64,000 nucleotides of DNA. It comes from Oleidesulfovibrio sp047973035 (GTDB lineage Bacteria; Desulfobacterota; Desulfovibrionia; Desulfovibrionales; Desulfovibrionaceae). This document shows, in pieces, positions 44,180-52,210 of the stretch. Location of the stretch: assembly GCF_047973035.1 (NCBI RefSeq), contig NZ_JBKEBF010000020.1, positions 1-64,000 of the forward strand, in the 5' to 3' direction. Each line of letters opens with the position of its first letter. Position 1 is the first letter of the stretch. The translations under genes were made by a program, and so were the position numbers. Under the pieces are notes generated by a model, which worked only from the letters and a program-made list of their open reading frames with translations, ran no database searches and was not told the DNA's origin.

Positions 44180-44818
44180 TCATCTGAACTCAGCAATTAC
44201 GCTGCGCAGACCACGTAACATATCAGCTATGTCATCAGCGCCGACAATCTCAGAAACCAACGCGCAGCACCGCGCACCATGAGAGGCGACCTCTTTGATA
44301 TTACCAGCTTTAATACCGCCGATAGCGACGAATGGAATACTGTGATTTCCGACTACATAGTCCAGATATTCAAACCCTACAGGATCACAGACATCCTTTT
44401 TGGTTTTAGTAAAAAAGACAGGCCCCACGCCAATGTAGTCTACGCCTGCTTTTATGGCAGCACGGCATTGTTCCGGTGAATGCGTGGAAAGGCCGATAAT
44501 TTTGTCGTCTCCGATAAGCTGTCGCACCGAGGCCACAGGCAAGTCTTCCTGCCCGATATGCACTCCATCAGCATCGCACAACATAGCGATCTCGATGTGA
44601 TCGTTTACGATAAAACAGCAGCCAGCCTGACGCGTCAGTTCGCGGATAGCAAGGCACTCTTCAAACATCTCTCCTGCTTTTTTATCTTTTTCGCGATACT
44701 GAATTACTGTGGCACCGGCTTTTAACATTTCGGAAACCACCGTCACGGTACTACGACCGCGTGAAAGTCCGGCATCTGTAAGGCAGTATATATCCCAATC
44801 GGCCATATTCATCTTCAT
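44180..44818 (-). CDS. thiE: Thiamine-phosphate synthase
   Basis: A 212-residue TIM barrel joining HMP-PP and thiazole phosphate to thiamine monophosphate. ATG 44818 follows AGGAGTG; longer upstream frames cross thiF. Signatures are VIQYREKDKKAGEM (diphosphate binding), CCFIVNDHIEIAMLCDADGV, HIGQEDLPV, IGLSTHSPEQ, DYIGVGPVFFTKTK and FVAIGGIK. It is the last gene of the thiSGHFE operon and overlaps the thiF region by only a small gap. Confidence 0.93.
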   Translation of the reverse strand: MKMNMADWDIYCLTDAGLSRGRSTVTVVSEMLKAGATVIQYREKDKKAGEMFEECLAIRELTRQAGCCFIVNDHIEIAMLCDADGVHIGQEDLPVASVRQLIGDDKIIGLSTHSPEQCRAAIKAGVDYIGVGPVFFTKTKKDVCDPVGFEYLDYVVGNHSIPFVAIGGIKAGNIKEVASHGARCCALVSEIVGADDIADMLRGLRSVIAEFR

Positions 44819-44828
44819 TACGACACTC

Positions 44829-45455
44829 CTACTTCGGGCCTTCACAAGAGCAAGCCCCCAGAATGCGGCAGAGAACCGCATCGGCCTGCATGGCAGCGGC
44901 CATAATAACTCTCGGCGCCATCGGTGGCAGCGCGTCTGAAACAGCAGTCTGCATATCGCCGACAATGACTCCGGCATCACGCACAGGGCGGGAAATCATA
45001 ACTGGCCCGCCCCATCCTGCCATGCCTGAGGCACTTACAAAAAACACACTCCGGCTCAGACAAAATGCGGCAATCATGCTTTTGACTTCCGCATCGTCAA
45101 CAGCCTCCACAAGCACATCGCAGCCGTCAAAAATTGTTGTCAGACCAGCCAGATCGAGCTTTTGTTCGTATACATGTAAATCAAGCTCAGGCTCCAGCTT
45201 ACGCAGATTATCAGCAAGGGCCTGCACCTTGGGCATACCGAGCTGATCCGGCGTAAACCATTGGCGATTCAGATTAGACGGCTCTATACGGTCATAATCC
45301 GCCAGCACCAGCTTACGCACACCACTACGAACCAGCATGGCAGCGCAGTTAGAGCCAAGCCCTCCTGCTCCGGCAATGCCGACGGTCGTATTCTGCAAGG
45401 CAGCAATCTGAGCGCAGGTCAGATGCCGCTGAAGGCCATTCAGCAAATCACCCAT
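44829..45455 (-). CDS. thiF: ThiF, ThiS adenylyltransferase (E1-like)
   Basis: A 208-residue E1-like enzyme. It has the nucleotide loop VGIAGAGGLGSNCAAML, LADYDRIEPSNLNRQWF and VEAVDDAEVKSMI. It activates the C-terminal Gly of ThiS with ATP so that sulfur can be added. It is the short form seen in ThiH-containing anaerobes and lacks the long C-terminal zinc part. It overlaps none of its neighbours; thiH ends three bases before it starts. Confidence 0.92.
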   Translation of the reverse strand: MGDLLNGLQRHLTCAQIAALQNTTVGIAGAGGLGSNCAAMLVRSGVRKLVLADYDRIEPSNLNRQWFTPDQLGMPKVQALADNLRKLEPELDLHVYEQKLDLAGLTTIFDGCDVLVEAVDDAEVKSMIAAFCLSRSVFFVSASGMAGWGGPVMISRPVRDAGVIVGDMQTAVSDALPPMAPRVIMAAAMQADAVLCRILGACSCEGPK

Positions 45456-45457
45456 GC

Positions 45458-46660
45458 TTACACCGCGCAGCCGCCATCCAGCGGGTGCCAGTCTTTGAAA
45501 ACAGGTTGATAGCCCGCTTTCAGAATAGCCTGCACGACCTCATCTACCGAGCGCGGGTCTGAAATCTCGAACTGCCCAACGCCCTTGTCGTCATTTTCCG
45601 CATAACCACCTACCGAGGTGGAAACACCGGCACTCATGCGCGTAACGCCAAGCGGCATCAAGTTATCACGGAAGGCGGGACGTTCTCTTGTGGAAATGGT
45701 AATCCCGCAACGGGGCAGGAACAGACGCAGCGCCAGCATAATCTGGACAAGCGCTTTATCATCTACATCACAGGCAGGCTGGAAGCTGCCGGCATACGGC
45801 CGCATACGCGGCAGTGATACGGCAATCTCCACTCCGGGATAATGGTGCTGCAGCCACAGCGCATGCATACCGGTCATAAACGCATCACTTTGCCATTCGT
45901 CCAGCCCCAGCAACGCACCGATATTCACAGAACGCATACCGGCCTTACATGCCCGCTCCGGTGCACCAAGCCTAAAGTGGTAGTTGCTTTTCGGCCCTGC
46001 GGGATGAAGAGGAGGATAAATTTCTTCGTTGTATGTTTCCTGAAACAACGTCATCCCGTCGATTCCGGCATCACAAAGCCTGCGGTATTCAGCTTCAGTC
46101 AATGCATATACTTCTACGCTGAGTGACGGAAACAGCGGACGCAATACGGCTGCGCAATCGCACATATAGTCAACGGAAGCCTTTACCGGTGCTTCACCCG
46201 TAAGCAGCAACAGATGCTTAAGGCCAGTTGCGGCAATGGCCTGCCCTTCACGGCGTACGCCATCTGCATCCAGCTGCATACGATCTATGCCGCTGCATGC
46301 GTTAAAACTGCAGTACACGCACCTGTTCGTGCACCAGTTTGAAAGATACAGCGGTGTAAAAAGCTGGATAGTTCTGCCGAACTGGCGGACAGTCACATCA
46401 CGGGCCTTTCGGGCCATAGCTTCCATATGCGGCCTTGCCGCAGGAGACAGCAGCGCAAGAAAGTCTTCCGGCGATAACGAATCCTTAGCCAAAGCAGTCC
46501 GGACCCGAAAGTCATCCGCAGCTAAGCAGGCAGCTTTAATATCAAGCTGCTGCATCTGCCGGACTACTTCATAAAAGCCCCCTGCATCCTGTGTTTTGTC
46601 ATGCTGAGAAATCACACCAGATGCAGCGCGGCCACAGTCTGTTTCTGTCTGCGTATGCAT
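45458..46660 (-). CDS. thiH: 2-iminoacetate synthase (tyrosine lyase), radical SAM
   Basis: A 400-residue radical-SAM enzyme cleaving tyrosine to dehydroglycine and p-cresol for thiazole formation, the oxygen-independent route. The cluster-binding CxxxCxxC is WCTNRCVYCSF, preceded by LFTPLYLSN. Other features are LLLTGEAPVKASVDYM and GLDEWQSDAFMTGMHALWLQ. Its presence instead of ThiO fits an anaerobe. ThiG starts three bases away on the upstream side. Confidence 0.94.
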   Translation of the reverse strand: MHTQTETDCGRAASGVISQHDKTQDAGGFYEVVRQMQQLDIKAACLAADDFRVRTALAKDSLSPEDFLALLSPAARPHMEAMARKARDVTVRQFGRTIQLFTPLYLSNWCTNRCVYCSFNACSGIDRMQLDADGVRREGQAIAATGLKHLLLLTGEAPVKASVDYMCDCAAVLRPLFPSLSVEVYALTEAEYRRLCDAGIDGMTLFQETYNEEIYPPLHPAGPKSNYHFRLGAPERACKAGMRSVNIGALLGLDEWQSDAFMTGMHALWLQHHYPGVEIAVSLPRMRPYAGSFQPACDVDDKALVQIMLALRLFLPRCGITISTRERPAFRDNLMPLGVTRMSAGVSTSVGGYAENDDKGVGQFEISDPRSVDEVVQAILKAGYQPVFKDWHPLDGGCAV

Positions 46661-46662
46661 GA

Positions 46663-47454
46663 TTAATCCAAAAAGCCGAGCAAAGGTGAAGAGGCCTCGG
46701 CACGCCCGTCAAGCACAGCACCTGCGCCTGCAAGCCATGCACGACGACCGGCACGGACAGCTTCGCCAAAAGCAGAAGCCATACCTGCAGGATCGCCCGC
46801 AGATGCGATGGCCGTATTCACCAGACAGGCTGCTGCCCCCATCTCCATGGCTTCGCATGCTTCAGATGGCTTGCCGATACCGGCGTCCACGATGACAGGA
46901 AGTGAAATTTCATCAATCAAAATGCCGATCATCTCCTTGGTGCGCAGCCCACGGTTTGTACCGATAGGCGCCCCCAAGGGCATTACAGCTGTGGCACCTG
47001 CGTTCACAAGGTCCCGAGCTACGTACAGGTCCGGGTTCATGTACGGCAACACCACAAACCCCTCTGCTGCTAAGACTTCTGTTGCTTTTGCAGTTTCATA
47101 CCCGTCGGGAAGCAAAAACCTGTTATCAGAGATAACTTCGATTTTTATCCAGTTACCGCATCCTGCGGCACGGGCCAGCCGGGCGATGCGCACGGCTTCA
47201 TCAGCCGTGCGCGCCCCGGATGTATTAGGCAAAAGCTGCATGTGCTGCGGAATGTGATTCATCACATTGCCTGTTGCGGCCTGTAAATCGACACGCCGCA
47301 ATGCCACCGTAATCACCTGAGCGCCGCTGGCGGCTGCCACGTCGGGAATAAGACTGTCGGAGCCATACTTGCCGGTGCCTATAAACAGACGACTTTCAAG
47401 CGAAACGCCGCCAAGCACCAGTAGATCGTTGTTGTTGTGTGTTGTGTGTTCCAT
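46663..47454 (-). CDS. thiG: Thiazole synthase
   Basis: A 263-residue TIM barrel assembling the thiazole ring from deoxyxylulose phosphate, dehydroglycine and ThiS-thiocarboxylate. Signatures are SRLFIGTGKYGSD, TVALRRVDLQA, NTSGARTADEAVRIARLARA, WIKIEVISDNRFLLPD (with the Schiff-base Lys), AVMPLGAPIGTNRGL and PVIVDAGIGKPSEA. Its start overlaps the thiS stop by one base. Confidence 0.95.
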   Translation of the reverse strand: MEHTTHNNNDLLVLGGVSLESRLFIGTGKYGSDSLIPDVAAASGAQVITVALRRVDLQAATGNVMNHIPQHMQLLPNTSGARTADEAVRIARLARAAGCGNWIKIEVISDNRFLLPDGYETAKATEVLAAEGFVVLPYMNPDLYVARDLVNAGATAVMPLGAPIGTNRGLRTKEMIGILIDEISLPVIVDAGIGKPSEACEAMEMGAAACLVNTAIASAGDPAGMASAFGEAVRAGRRAWLAGAGAVLDGRAEASSPLLGFLD

Positions 47455-47654
47455 TAGCCCCCTCCCACAAAATGCAGGATTTCCAGTTCATCCCCTTCAT
47501 GCAGCGCCGTCGCCGCAAATGCGTCTGCCGGTATGATGGCTCTGTTCAGTTCCACAACCACCGCAGCTACATTCAGACCTCTACCCTTTAGCAGTTCACT
47601 AATGGTCAGTCCGGAAGGAACATCTTCCTCTTTGCCGTTTAACCTGATGATCAT
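47454..47654 (-). CDS. thiS: ThiS sulfur carrier
   Basis: A 66-residue ubiquitin-fold protein ending EILHFVGGG, the C-terminal Gly-Gly that carries sulfur as a thiocarboxylate. RLNGKEEDVPSGLTISELL matches the fold start. It is the first gene of the operon, about 145 bases downstream of the second of two riboswitches and past the inner terminator. Confidence 0.93.
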   Translation of the reverse strand: MIIRLNGKEEDVPSGLTISELLKGRGLNVAAVVVELNRAIIPADAFAATALHEGDELEILHFVGGG

Positions 47655-47746
47655 TCACACTGCCCCTTGATGACATAATTCCGCCTGCACAACGGCAGGC
47701 AGGCATCCCGGCGGGCTACGCTATCAATGCCCGAACTAAGCGGCAC

Positions 47747-47779
47747 AAAAAAAGCGGCCTGCCCGAAAGACAAGCCGCA
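47747..47779 (-). terminator. Attenuator of TPP riboswitch 1
   Basis: On the minus strand GCGGCTTGTCTTTCGGGCAG pairs back as GGCCGC and is followed by seven T. It lies between riboswitch 1 and thiS, so TPP-dependent termination is likely. Confidence 0.85.
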
Positions 47780-47799
47780 GATGTTCCGCAACGAAAAAT

Positions 47800-47888
47800 C
47801 ATGGCTTCCCTTCGGCAGTATTAACTGCATCAGGTTCAAGGGGTCAGAAGCTTTACGCTTCAATCTCAGCCTTACAAGGCCCCCCCAG
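47800..47888 (-). promoter_or_regulatory. TPP (THI) riboswitch, gene-proximal copy
   Basis: The minus strand carries the conserved THI elements: GGGGGGGCCT at the 5' side, GGCTGAGATTGAAGCG, GACCCCTTGAACCTGATGCA and GCCGAAGGGAAGC. These are the pyrimidine- and pyrophosphate-sensing cores in the right order and spacing. Confidence 0.95.
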
Positions 47889-47923
47889 CACAGGCGCACA
47901 TGCATGCGCCCTGGGTCATATAC

Positions 47924-47948
47924 AAAAAAAGCCGACTTTTGCCGGCTT
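47924..47948 (-). terminator. Attenuator of TPP riboswitch 2
   Basis: On the minus strand AAGCCGGC, AAAA loop region, GTCGGCTT and seven T. It lies between the two riboswitch copies. Confidence 0.85.
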
Positions 47949-47968
47949 GCATATGCTTGATATGTCTG

Positions 47969-48051
47969 CCAGCTTCCCTACGACGGTTTCCCGCATCAGG
48001 TTCAAAGGGTCAGAAGCGTTACGCTTCAATCTCAGCCTTACAGGCTCCCCT
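47969..48051 (-). promoter_or_regulatory. TPP (THI) riboswitch, promoter-proximal copy
   Basis: Same conserved elements on the minus strand: GGGGAGCCTGTAAGGCTGAG, GACCCTTTGAACCTGATGCG, and the closing CGTAGGGAAGC. It lies upstream of its own terminator and of the second riboswitch. Confidence 0.95.
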
Positions 48052-48065
48052 AGCTGTTTGAAAGC

Positions 48066-48094
48066 ACAGTAGCTGAACGCCTGCACCCTGTAAA
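48066..48094 (-). promoter_or_regulatory. Sigma70-like promoter of the thiSGHFE operon
   Basis: TTTACA at 48089-48094, a 17-base spacer and TACTGT at 48066-48071 on the minus strand, just upstream of the first riboswitch. Confidence 0.6.
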
Positions 48095-48130
48095 GCACCT
48101 TTTTGAAAAAACACCCGCTACACTAACAAT

Positions 48131-48159
48131 AAAGCTCCGGCCGGAGAACCGACCGGAGC
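48131..48159 (-). terminator. Rho-independent terminator of alanine dehydrogenase
   Basis: On the minus strand GCTCCGGTCGG, TTCT loop, CCGGCCGGAGC and TTTATT, about 50 bases after the ald stop. Confidence 0.8.
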
Positions 48160-48207
48160 ACCACTAATTACCCACGAAAGCCGCCAACCGGAGTGACGAA
48201 GCTGGTA

Positions 48208-49320
48208 TTACAGGAATTTTTCCACATCGACATAAGGCATATCGAACGCTTCTGCCACTCCTTTGTAAGTAATCTCACCGGCAATGACGTTAGCGCCCAG
48301 CGCGATTTCATGACTGTCCTGCATTGCCTTCTTCCACCCTTTATTCGCAAGAGTCACAGCGTAGGGCAAAGTGGCGTTGGTCAAAGCCAGAGTGGAAGTT
48401 TTGGCTACAGCGCCGGGCATGTTTGCAACACAATAATGCACAACATCGTCCACTACAAAGATGGGGTCCTTATGTGTGGTCGGGTGCGAAGTCTCAAAGC
48501 AACCGCCCTGATCAATGGCTACGTCTACCAGTACAGAACCGCGCTTCATTGTCTTCAGCATTTCGCGGGTGACAAGGCGCGGAGCCTTGGCACCGGCAAC
48601 AAGCACCGCACCAACAACCACGTCAGCCTCGCGCACCAGCTTACGAAGCGTGGCAGGCGAAGACATCAGCGGGAAGCAGTTGGCAGGCATAATATCGCTA
48701 AGGTAACGCAGGCGGTCAAGGTTCATATCAAGGATATATACCTTCGCTCCCAGCCCGCATGCCATTTTAGCTGCGTTGGTACCAACCACACCGCCACCGA
48801 TAACAACAACTGTTCCGGGATCAACACCGGGAACACCGCCCAGCAATACGCCATGGCCGCCCTGAGTCATTTCAAGGTACTTGGCACCCTGCTGAATGGC
48901 CATACGCCCTGCAACTTCACTCATGGGAGTAAGCAGGGGCAGGCTTCCATCAGGCTTCTGAATGGTTTCGTAAGCGATGCATACGGCCTTACTGTCGACC
49001 AAAGCTTTAGTGAGAGTTTCATCTGCTGCAAGATGAAGGTACGTAAAAACAATCTGCCCTTCGCGGATAAGGCCATACTCGGACGGCAACGGTTCCTTAA
49101 CGTGCATGACCATATCTGCACGCGCAAAAATTTCCTGAGGAGTCTCTACAATCTCAGCACCCGCTTTGATGTAGGCTTCATCCAAAAAGCCGCTGCCCTG
49201 ACCGGCATTTTTTTCAACAAGTACAGTATGTCCGTTATGAATCATCACTTCTGCCCCGGCGGGGGTCATGGAAACGCGGTTCTCTTCGGACTTAATTTCT
49301 TTCAGAATACCTACGATCAT
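48208..49320 (-). CDS. ald: Alanine dehydrogenase
   Basis: A 370-residue NAD-dependent enzyme converting L-alanine to pyruvate, ammonia and NADH. It starts at ATG 49320 after GGAGG. It begins VGILKEIKSEENRVSMTPAG with the substrate-binding Lys, and has VEKNAGQGSGFLDEAYIKAG, FTYLHLAADETLTKALVDSK, MSEVAGRMAIQQGA and the NAD fold VVVIGGGVVGTNAAKMACGL. A strong sigma54 promoter lies ~70 bases upstream, and an enhancer-binding regulator gene lies just upstream on the same strand. With racemase and dipeptidase genes nearby it probably supports growth on alanine. Confidence 0.96.
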   Translation of the reverse strand: MIVGILKEIKSEENRVSMTPAGAEVMIHNGHTVLVEKNAGQGSGFLDEAYIKAGAEIVETPQEIFARADMVMHVKEPLPSEYGLIREGQIVFTYLHLAADETLTKALVDSKAVCIAYETIQKPDGSLPLLTPMSEVAGRMAIQQGAKYLEMTQGGHGVLLGGVPGVDPGTVVVIGGGVVGTNAAKMACGLGAKVYILDMNLDRLRYLSDIMPANCFPLMSSPATLRKLVREADVVVGAVLVAGAKAPRLVTREMLKTMKRGSVLVDVAIDQGGCFETSHPTTHKDPIFVVDDVVHYCVANMPGAVAKTSTLALTNATLPYAVTLANKGWKKAMQDSHEIALGANVIAGEITYKGVAEAFDMPYVDVEKFL

Positions 49321-49390
49321 AGCGTAATCCTCCACGCTGAAAATACATATTAAAACAGGCAAGAAGCCTGCACACCCTTATCGGGAATAA

Positions 49391-49406
49391 AGCAAACACC
49401 TTGCCA
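49391..49406 (-). promoter_or_regulatory. Sigma54-dependent promoter of ald
   Basis: On the minus strand TGGCAAGGTGTTTGCT fits TGGCAcrNNNNTTGCW with all core bases (GG at -24, GC at -12) and the correct spacing. The start site would be near 49379. The remaining intergenic DNA (49407-49616) is AT-rich and shows no gene. Confidence 0.85.
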
Positions 49407-49616
49407 GAATTCACAGCACGGGGACACTGCACTTTCGATATAGTCAACAAAGAAAAAAGATGTTTAAAAACAAAACATTATTCACGCGACGCTTGAACAG
49501 GAAGTAGCAATACGCCACTGGTAATGAGTGATCGAACAACTTAATATGGTAAAAAAACAAACCATCACACCCCACAAAGAAACATAACAACATATTATAA
49601 AAGAATAAAAAATATT

Positions 49617-49652
49617 GGAATGAAATAAAACCAAATGGTTTGATTTCATTCC
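49617..49652. promoter_or_regulatory. Near-perfect 36-bp palindrome (candidate enhancer site or terminator)
   Basis: Arms GGAATGAAATAAAACCA and TGGTTTGATTTCATTCC, with one mismatch and two central bases. It overlaps the stop codon of the regulator gene and lies about 210 bases upstream of the sigma54 promoter, a usual distance for an enhancer-binding site. The stem is AT-rich, with only a short T-run beyond on the minus strand, so a terminator role is less convincing. Confidence 0.55.
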
Positions 49653-51220
49653 ACAACAACACCTAACTTGCGCATTTTTGCCAGTAACGAAGAATGTGAG
49701 ACTCCTAAAACCTGCGCAGCCTTACGTATGCTGCGCGAACGCCTTAATGCATCGCGTATGATGCCGCGTTCAAACTCTGCCACAGCTTCGCGCATTCCTG
49801 ATGCCGCAACAGGCGTGTACCGCGCCACACTGCGCGCCATACCGGCTTCAAGCTCATGGCTGAAAAGGATATGTGACTCTCGTACAAGTTGTCCCGTACA
49901 CAAAATAGCAGCCCGCTCAACAACGTTCTTCAATTCACGCACGTTGCCCGGCCAGTGATGCGCCCGCAACTTTTCCAGTGCATCCGGAGTAAGAGAGCGA
50001 GCGGGCTGATCCAGTCGGGTTGCAAGGCTTAAGAGGAAGTGGTCCACAAGCAGCGGAATATCGTCAAGGCGCTCTTTCAACGGAGGGATGTGAATAGGCA
50101 GCACATTGATACGATAGTACAAATCCTGACGGAAACGCCCCTCTTCTACCAATCGTTCAAGAGTCCTGTTGGTGGCTGTGATGATACGGGTATCGACAGA
50201 TACTTCCTGCGAACCACCAAGGCGACGCATTCTGCTTTCCTGAATTACACGCAAAATTTTTACCTGCGAGGTCAGAGGCATATCTCCTATTTCGTCCAGA
50301 AACAGAGTTCCCCCGCGGGCAACTTCAAAAAGCCCTTGTTTTCCTTCACGCCTGCCGCCGGTAAATGCTCCGCGCTCATAACCAAAAAGTTCACTTTCCA
50401 GCAGCTGCTCCGGCAAGGCTGCGCAGTTCACCGGCACAAAAGGTCCGCTACGCCCGCTTGCAGAATGAATGGCTCTGGCAAAAAGCTCCTTACCTGTGCC
50501 ACTCTCTCCGCGGATGGAAATAATGGAGTCCGTTGAAGCGACCTTTTCCGCAAAGCTGATAGCAAAAGCGATGGCGGCATCCTGCCCAACAATATCCCCG
50601 AAGCTGACCTGCTCAGGGTCTGTGATTGAACGTGCCAGCTGCCGGATTTCACGCATATCACGCGCAAGCTCCACCGCACCGACAATACGGTCATTTGAAT
50701 CTCGTATCGGACGACGGGTTACAAAGTACTGAACCCTGCCACCCGGAGTGGTAACTTCCCGTTTGGCGTTAAGCAGTTCCTTGCCCTCCAGGCATTCCAA
50801 CAGGCCATTATCCGGAAGTCCTAATGAAGAGAGAGGTTTTCCCACTGTATCCAGATCGCATCCGTACACGTCGCGGGCTACGGCATTGATGGCAGTCACT
50901 CTGCCTCGTGAATCTATAGAAAGAACACCGTCACTGATATTATCCAGAATGACAGTAAAGCGCTTTTCGCGTTCTTCACCCGGCAGTGTCTCGACAATAC
51001 GAAACTCCAAAACGTCAGGAATCTTCGCCAGCACATCAAAAAGTGCTGCACGTTTTACCTCTTCATCCCATTTCTCCGCTTCTATATAAACATAGGCCTT
51101 GTCTGTTTTCCGCTCCACCTCCATTGACGCAATGGTGAACGCGTGCCCTGCCAGCAGCGCAGACAGGTCTGAAACAATCCCGACACGGTCTTTAAAAATC
51201 AATTCAAGCTTCAGCTTCAT
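49646..51220 (-). CDS. ACT-PAS sigma54 enhancer-binding regulator (TyrR/PrpR-like)
   Basis: A 524-residue protein from ATG 51220, after TGAGGG. An N-terminal ACT-like domain (ELIFKDRVGIVSDLSALLAG) could bind an amino acid. A PAS domain follows (RFTVILDNISDGVLSIDSRG), then the AAA+ domain: Walker A IRGESGTGKELFARAIHS, LFGYERGAFTGGRREGKQG, Walker B GGTLFLDEIGDMP and arginine-finger regions. A Fis-type HTH ends the protein (RKAAQVLGVSHSSLLAKMRK). The sigma54-contacting GAFTGA loop reads GAFTGG. It is placed directly upstream of the sigma54-dependent ald gene, its most likely target, perhaps in response to alanine or another amino acid. Confidence 0.9.
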   Translation of the reverse strand: MKLKLELIFKDRVGIVSDLSALLAGHAFTIASMEVERKTDKAYVYIEAEKWDEEVKRAALFDVLAKIPDVLEFRIVETLPGEEREKRFTVILDNISDGVLSIDSRGRVTAINAVARDVYGCDLDTVGKPLSSLGLPDNGLLECLEGKELLNAKREVTTPGGRVQYFVTRRPIRDSNDRIVGAVELARDMREIRQLARSITDPEQVSFGDIVGQDAAIAFAISFAEKVASTDSIISIRGESGTGKELFARAIHSASGRSGPFVPVNCAALPEQLLESELFGYERGAFTGGRREGKQGLFEVARGGTLFLDEIGDMPLTSQVKILRVIQESRMRRLGGSQEVSVDTRIITATNRTLERLVEEGRFRQDLYYRINVLPIHIPPLKERLDDIPLLVDHFLLSLATRLDQPARSLTPDALEKLRAHHWPGNVRELKNVVERAAILCTGQLVRESHILFSHELEAGMARSVARYTPVAASGMREAVAEFERGIIRDALRRSRSIRKAAQVLGVSHSSLLAKMRKLGVVVE

Positions 51221-51318
51221 TTGGCCCTCATACTCATACAATACCTGCTGGTTACAACAACAGACAGCGGCAAACTGGCAGGAATAGCGCAAGTAAAACA
51301 CTGTTTTACAAAACAAAC

Positions 51319-51350
51319 AAGCCTGCAGGAGCATAACTCCCGCAGGCTTT
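51319..51350 (-). terminator. Rho-independent terminator of the D-alanine operon
   Basis: AAGCCTGCGGGAG, TTATG loop, CTCCTGCAGGCTT on the minus strand, followed by GTTTGTTTTG. It is 26 bases after the dipeptidase stop. Confidence 0.75.
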
Positions 51351-51375
51351 TACGGCGAAAAAAACGAACACACAA

Positions 51376-52146
51376 TCAAGAATCGCGATGCATTTTTTCA
51401 AAAGATTCAAAATAATTGAGAACAGCTCTTGTGGGCCCGTAAACCGCAAAATCTTCACCGCTCTCCAACGCCCAGCGTTGAGTACCATATTCATAATGCC
51501 ACCACTCACAAGAATAGTTCACAAAGCCTGCCTCCAGCATCACGGAGTACAACAGCCGTCTATTTTTCAGGGCTTCTGTCTCTCCTGCGGTCAACGGCAC
51601 TCCCTGTGAAGCTTTCTCTTCCAGATGGCAGGTGTATGAAATCCGCTCCGGATAATCAAAAGGAGAGCCGAAAAACAGCATCTTGCCGTCACGTGTGGCA
51701 AGCGCAAGGTCAATGGCGCCACCCGTAACATGTGGTGAAGGAGCTGAGGCATCAAAGCTGGGACGAGCAACATATTGTTGCGTCAGTTCATGCAGCTCGG
51801 CATCTGTCGCATCTTTATATGCTCGCGACAGGGCACTTCTGCAACGTTGAAAAAGCACAGTCTGCACCTGAGGACTACGCCATGCATCAAGCACAACCAT
51901 ACGCAGTCCTGCCGGCAGCAAATTGGCTGCACAAAGCAATTTTTCAAAAACTTCAGCCCGAGCATAGCATTCCGGCAACGCTCCACCGATACCGGCTTCA
52001 AAATACGCTGAGCGCACCAGTATTTTTTCCGGCACAAGAGACAACGGCACCAGCGGCTCTTCATTCTCGGCTATTGAAACTGCATAGACATCATTCCAGT
52101 TGAAGTCTTTTGCACAAGGTATCGGCACTTCGGTTCTATTCTGCAT
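51376..52146 (-). CDS. ddpX: D-alanyl-D-alanine dipeptidase (VanX/DdpX family)
   Basis: A 256-residue zinc peptidase; ATG 52146 follows GGAGAG (a longer frame reaches 52203). The metal and catalytic residues are visible: SPHVTGGAIDLAL (SxHxxGxAxD) and EWWHYEYG (the catalytic Glu and third zinc His). VLDAWRSPQVQ carries the conserved Arg. VanX-type enzymes split D-Ala-D-Ala. Absence of ligase genes argues against vancomycin resistance. Nearby racemase and TRAP genes suggest nutrient scavenging. There is no signal peptide, so it is cytoplasmic, which implies import of the dipeptide. Confidence 0.9.
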   Translation of the reverse strand: MQNRTEVPIPCAKDFNWNDVYAVSIAENEEPLVPLSLVPEKILVRSAYFEAGIGGALPECYARAEVFEKLLCAANLLPAGLRMVVLDAWRSPQVQTVLFQRCRSALSRAYKDATDAELHELTQQYVARPSFDASAPSPHVTGGAIDLALATRDGKMLFFGSPFDYPERISYTCHLEEKASQGVPLTAGETEALKNRRLLYSVMLEAGFVNYSCEWWHYEYGTQRWALESGEDFAVYGPTRAVLNYFESFEKMHRDS

Positions 52147-52210
52147 ACAACTCTCCGCTATAGTCGCCGGAGCAGGCACACAGACTATACTCCGGCGACC
52201 CATTTTGCCG

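Noticed and set aside
51376..52146. VanX homologue as a vancomycin-resistance gene
   Set aside because: No vanH or vanA-type ligase is nearby, and the TRAP/racemase context fits a nutritional role better.
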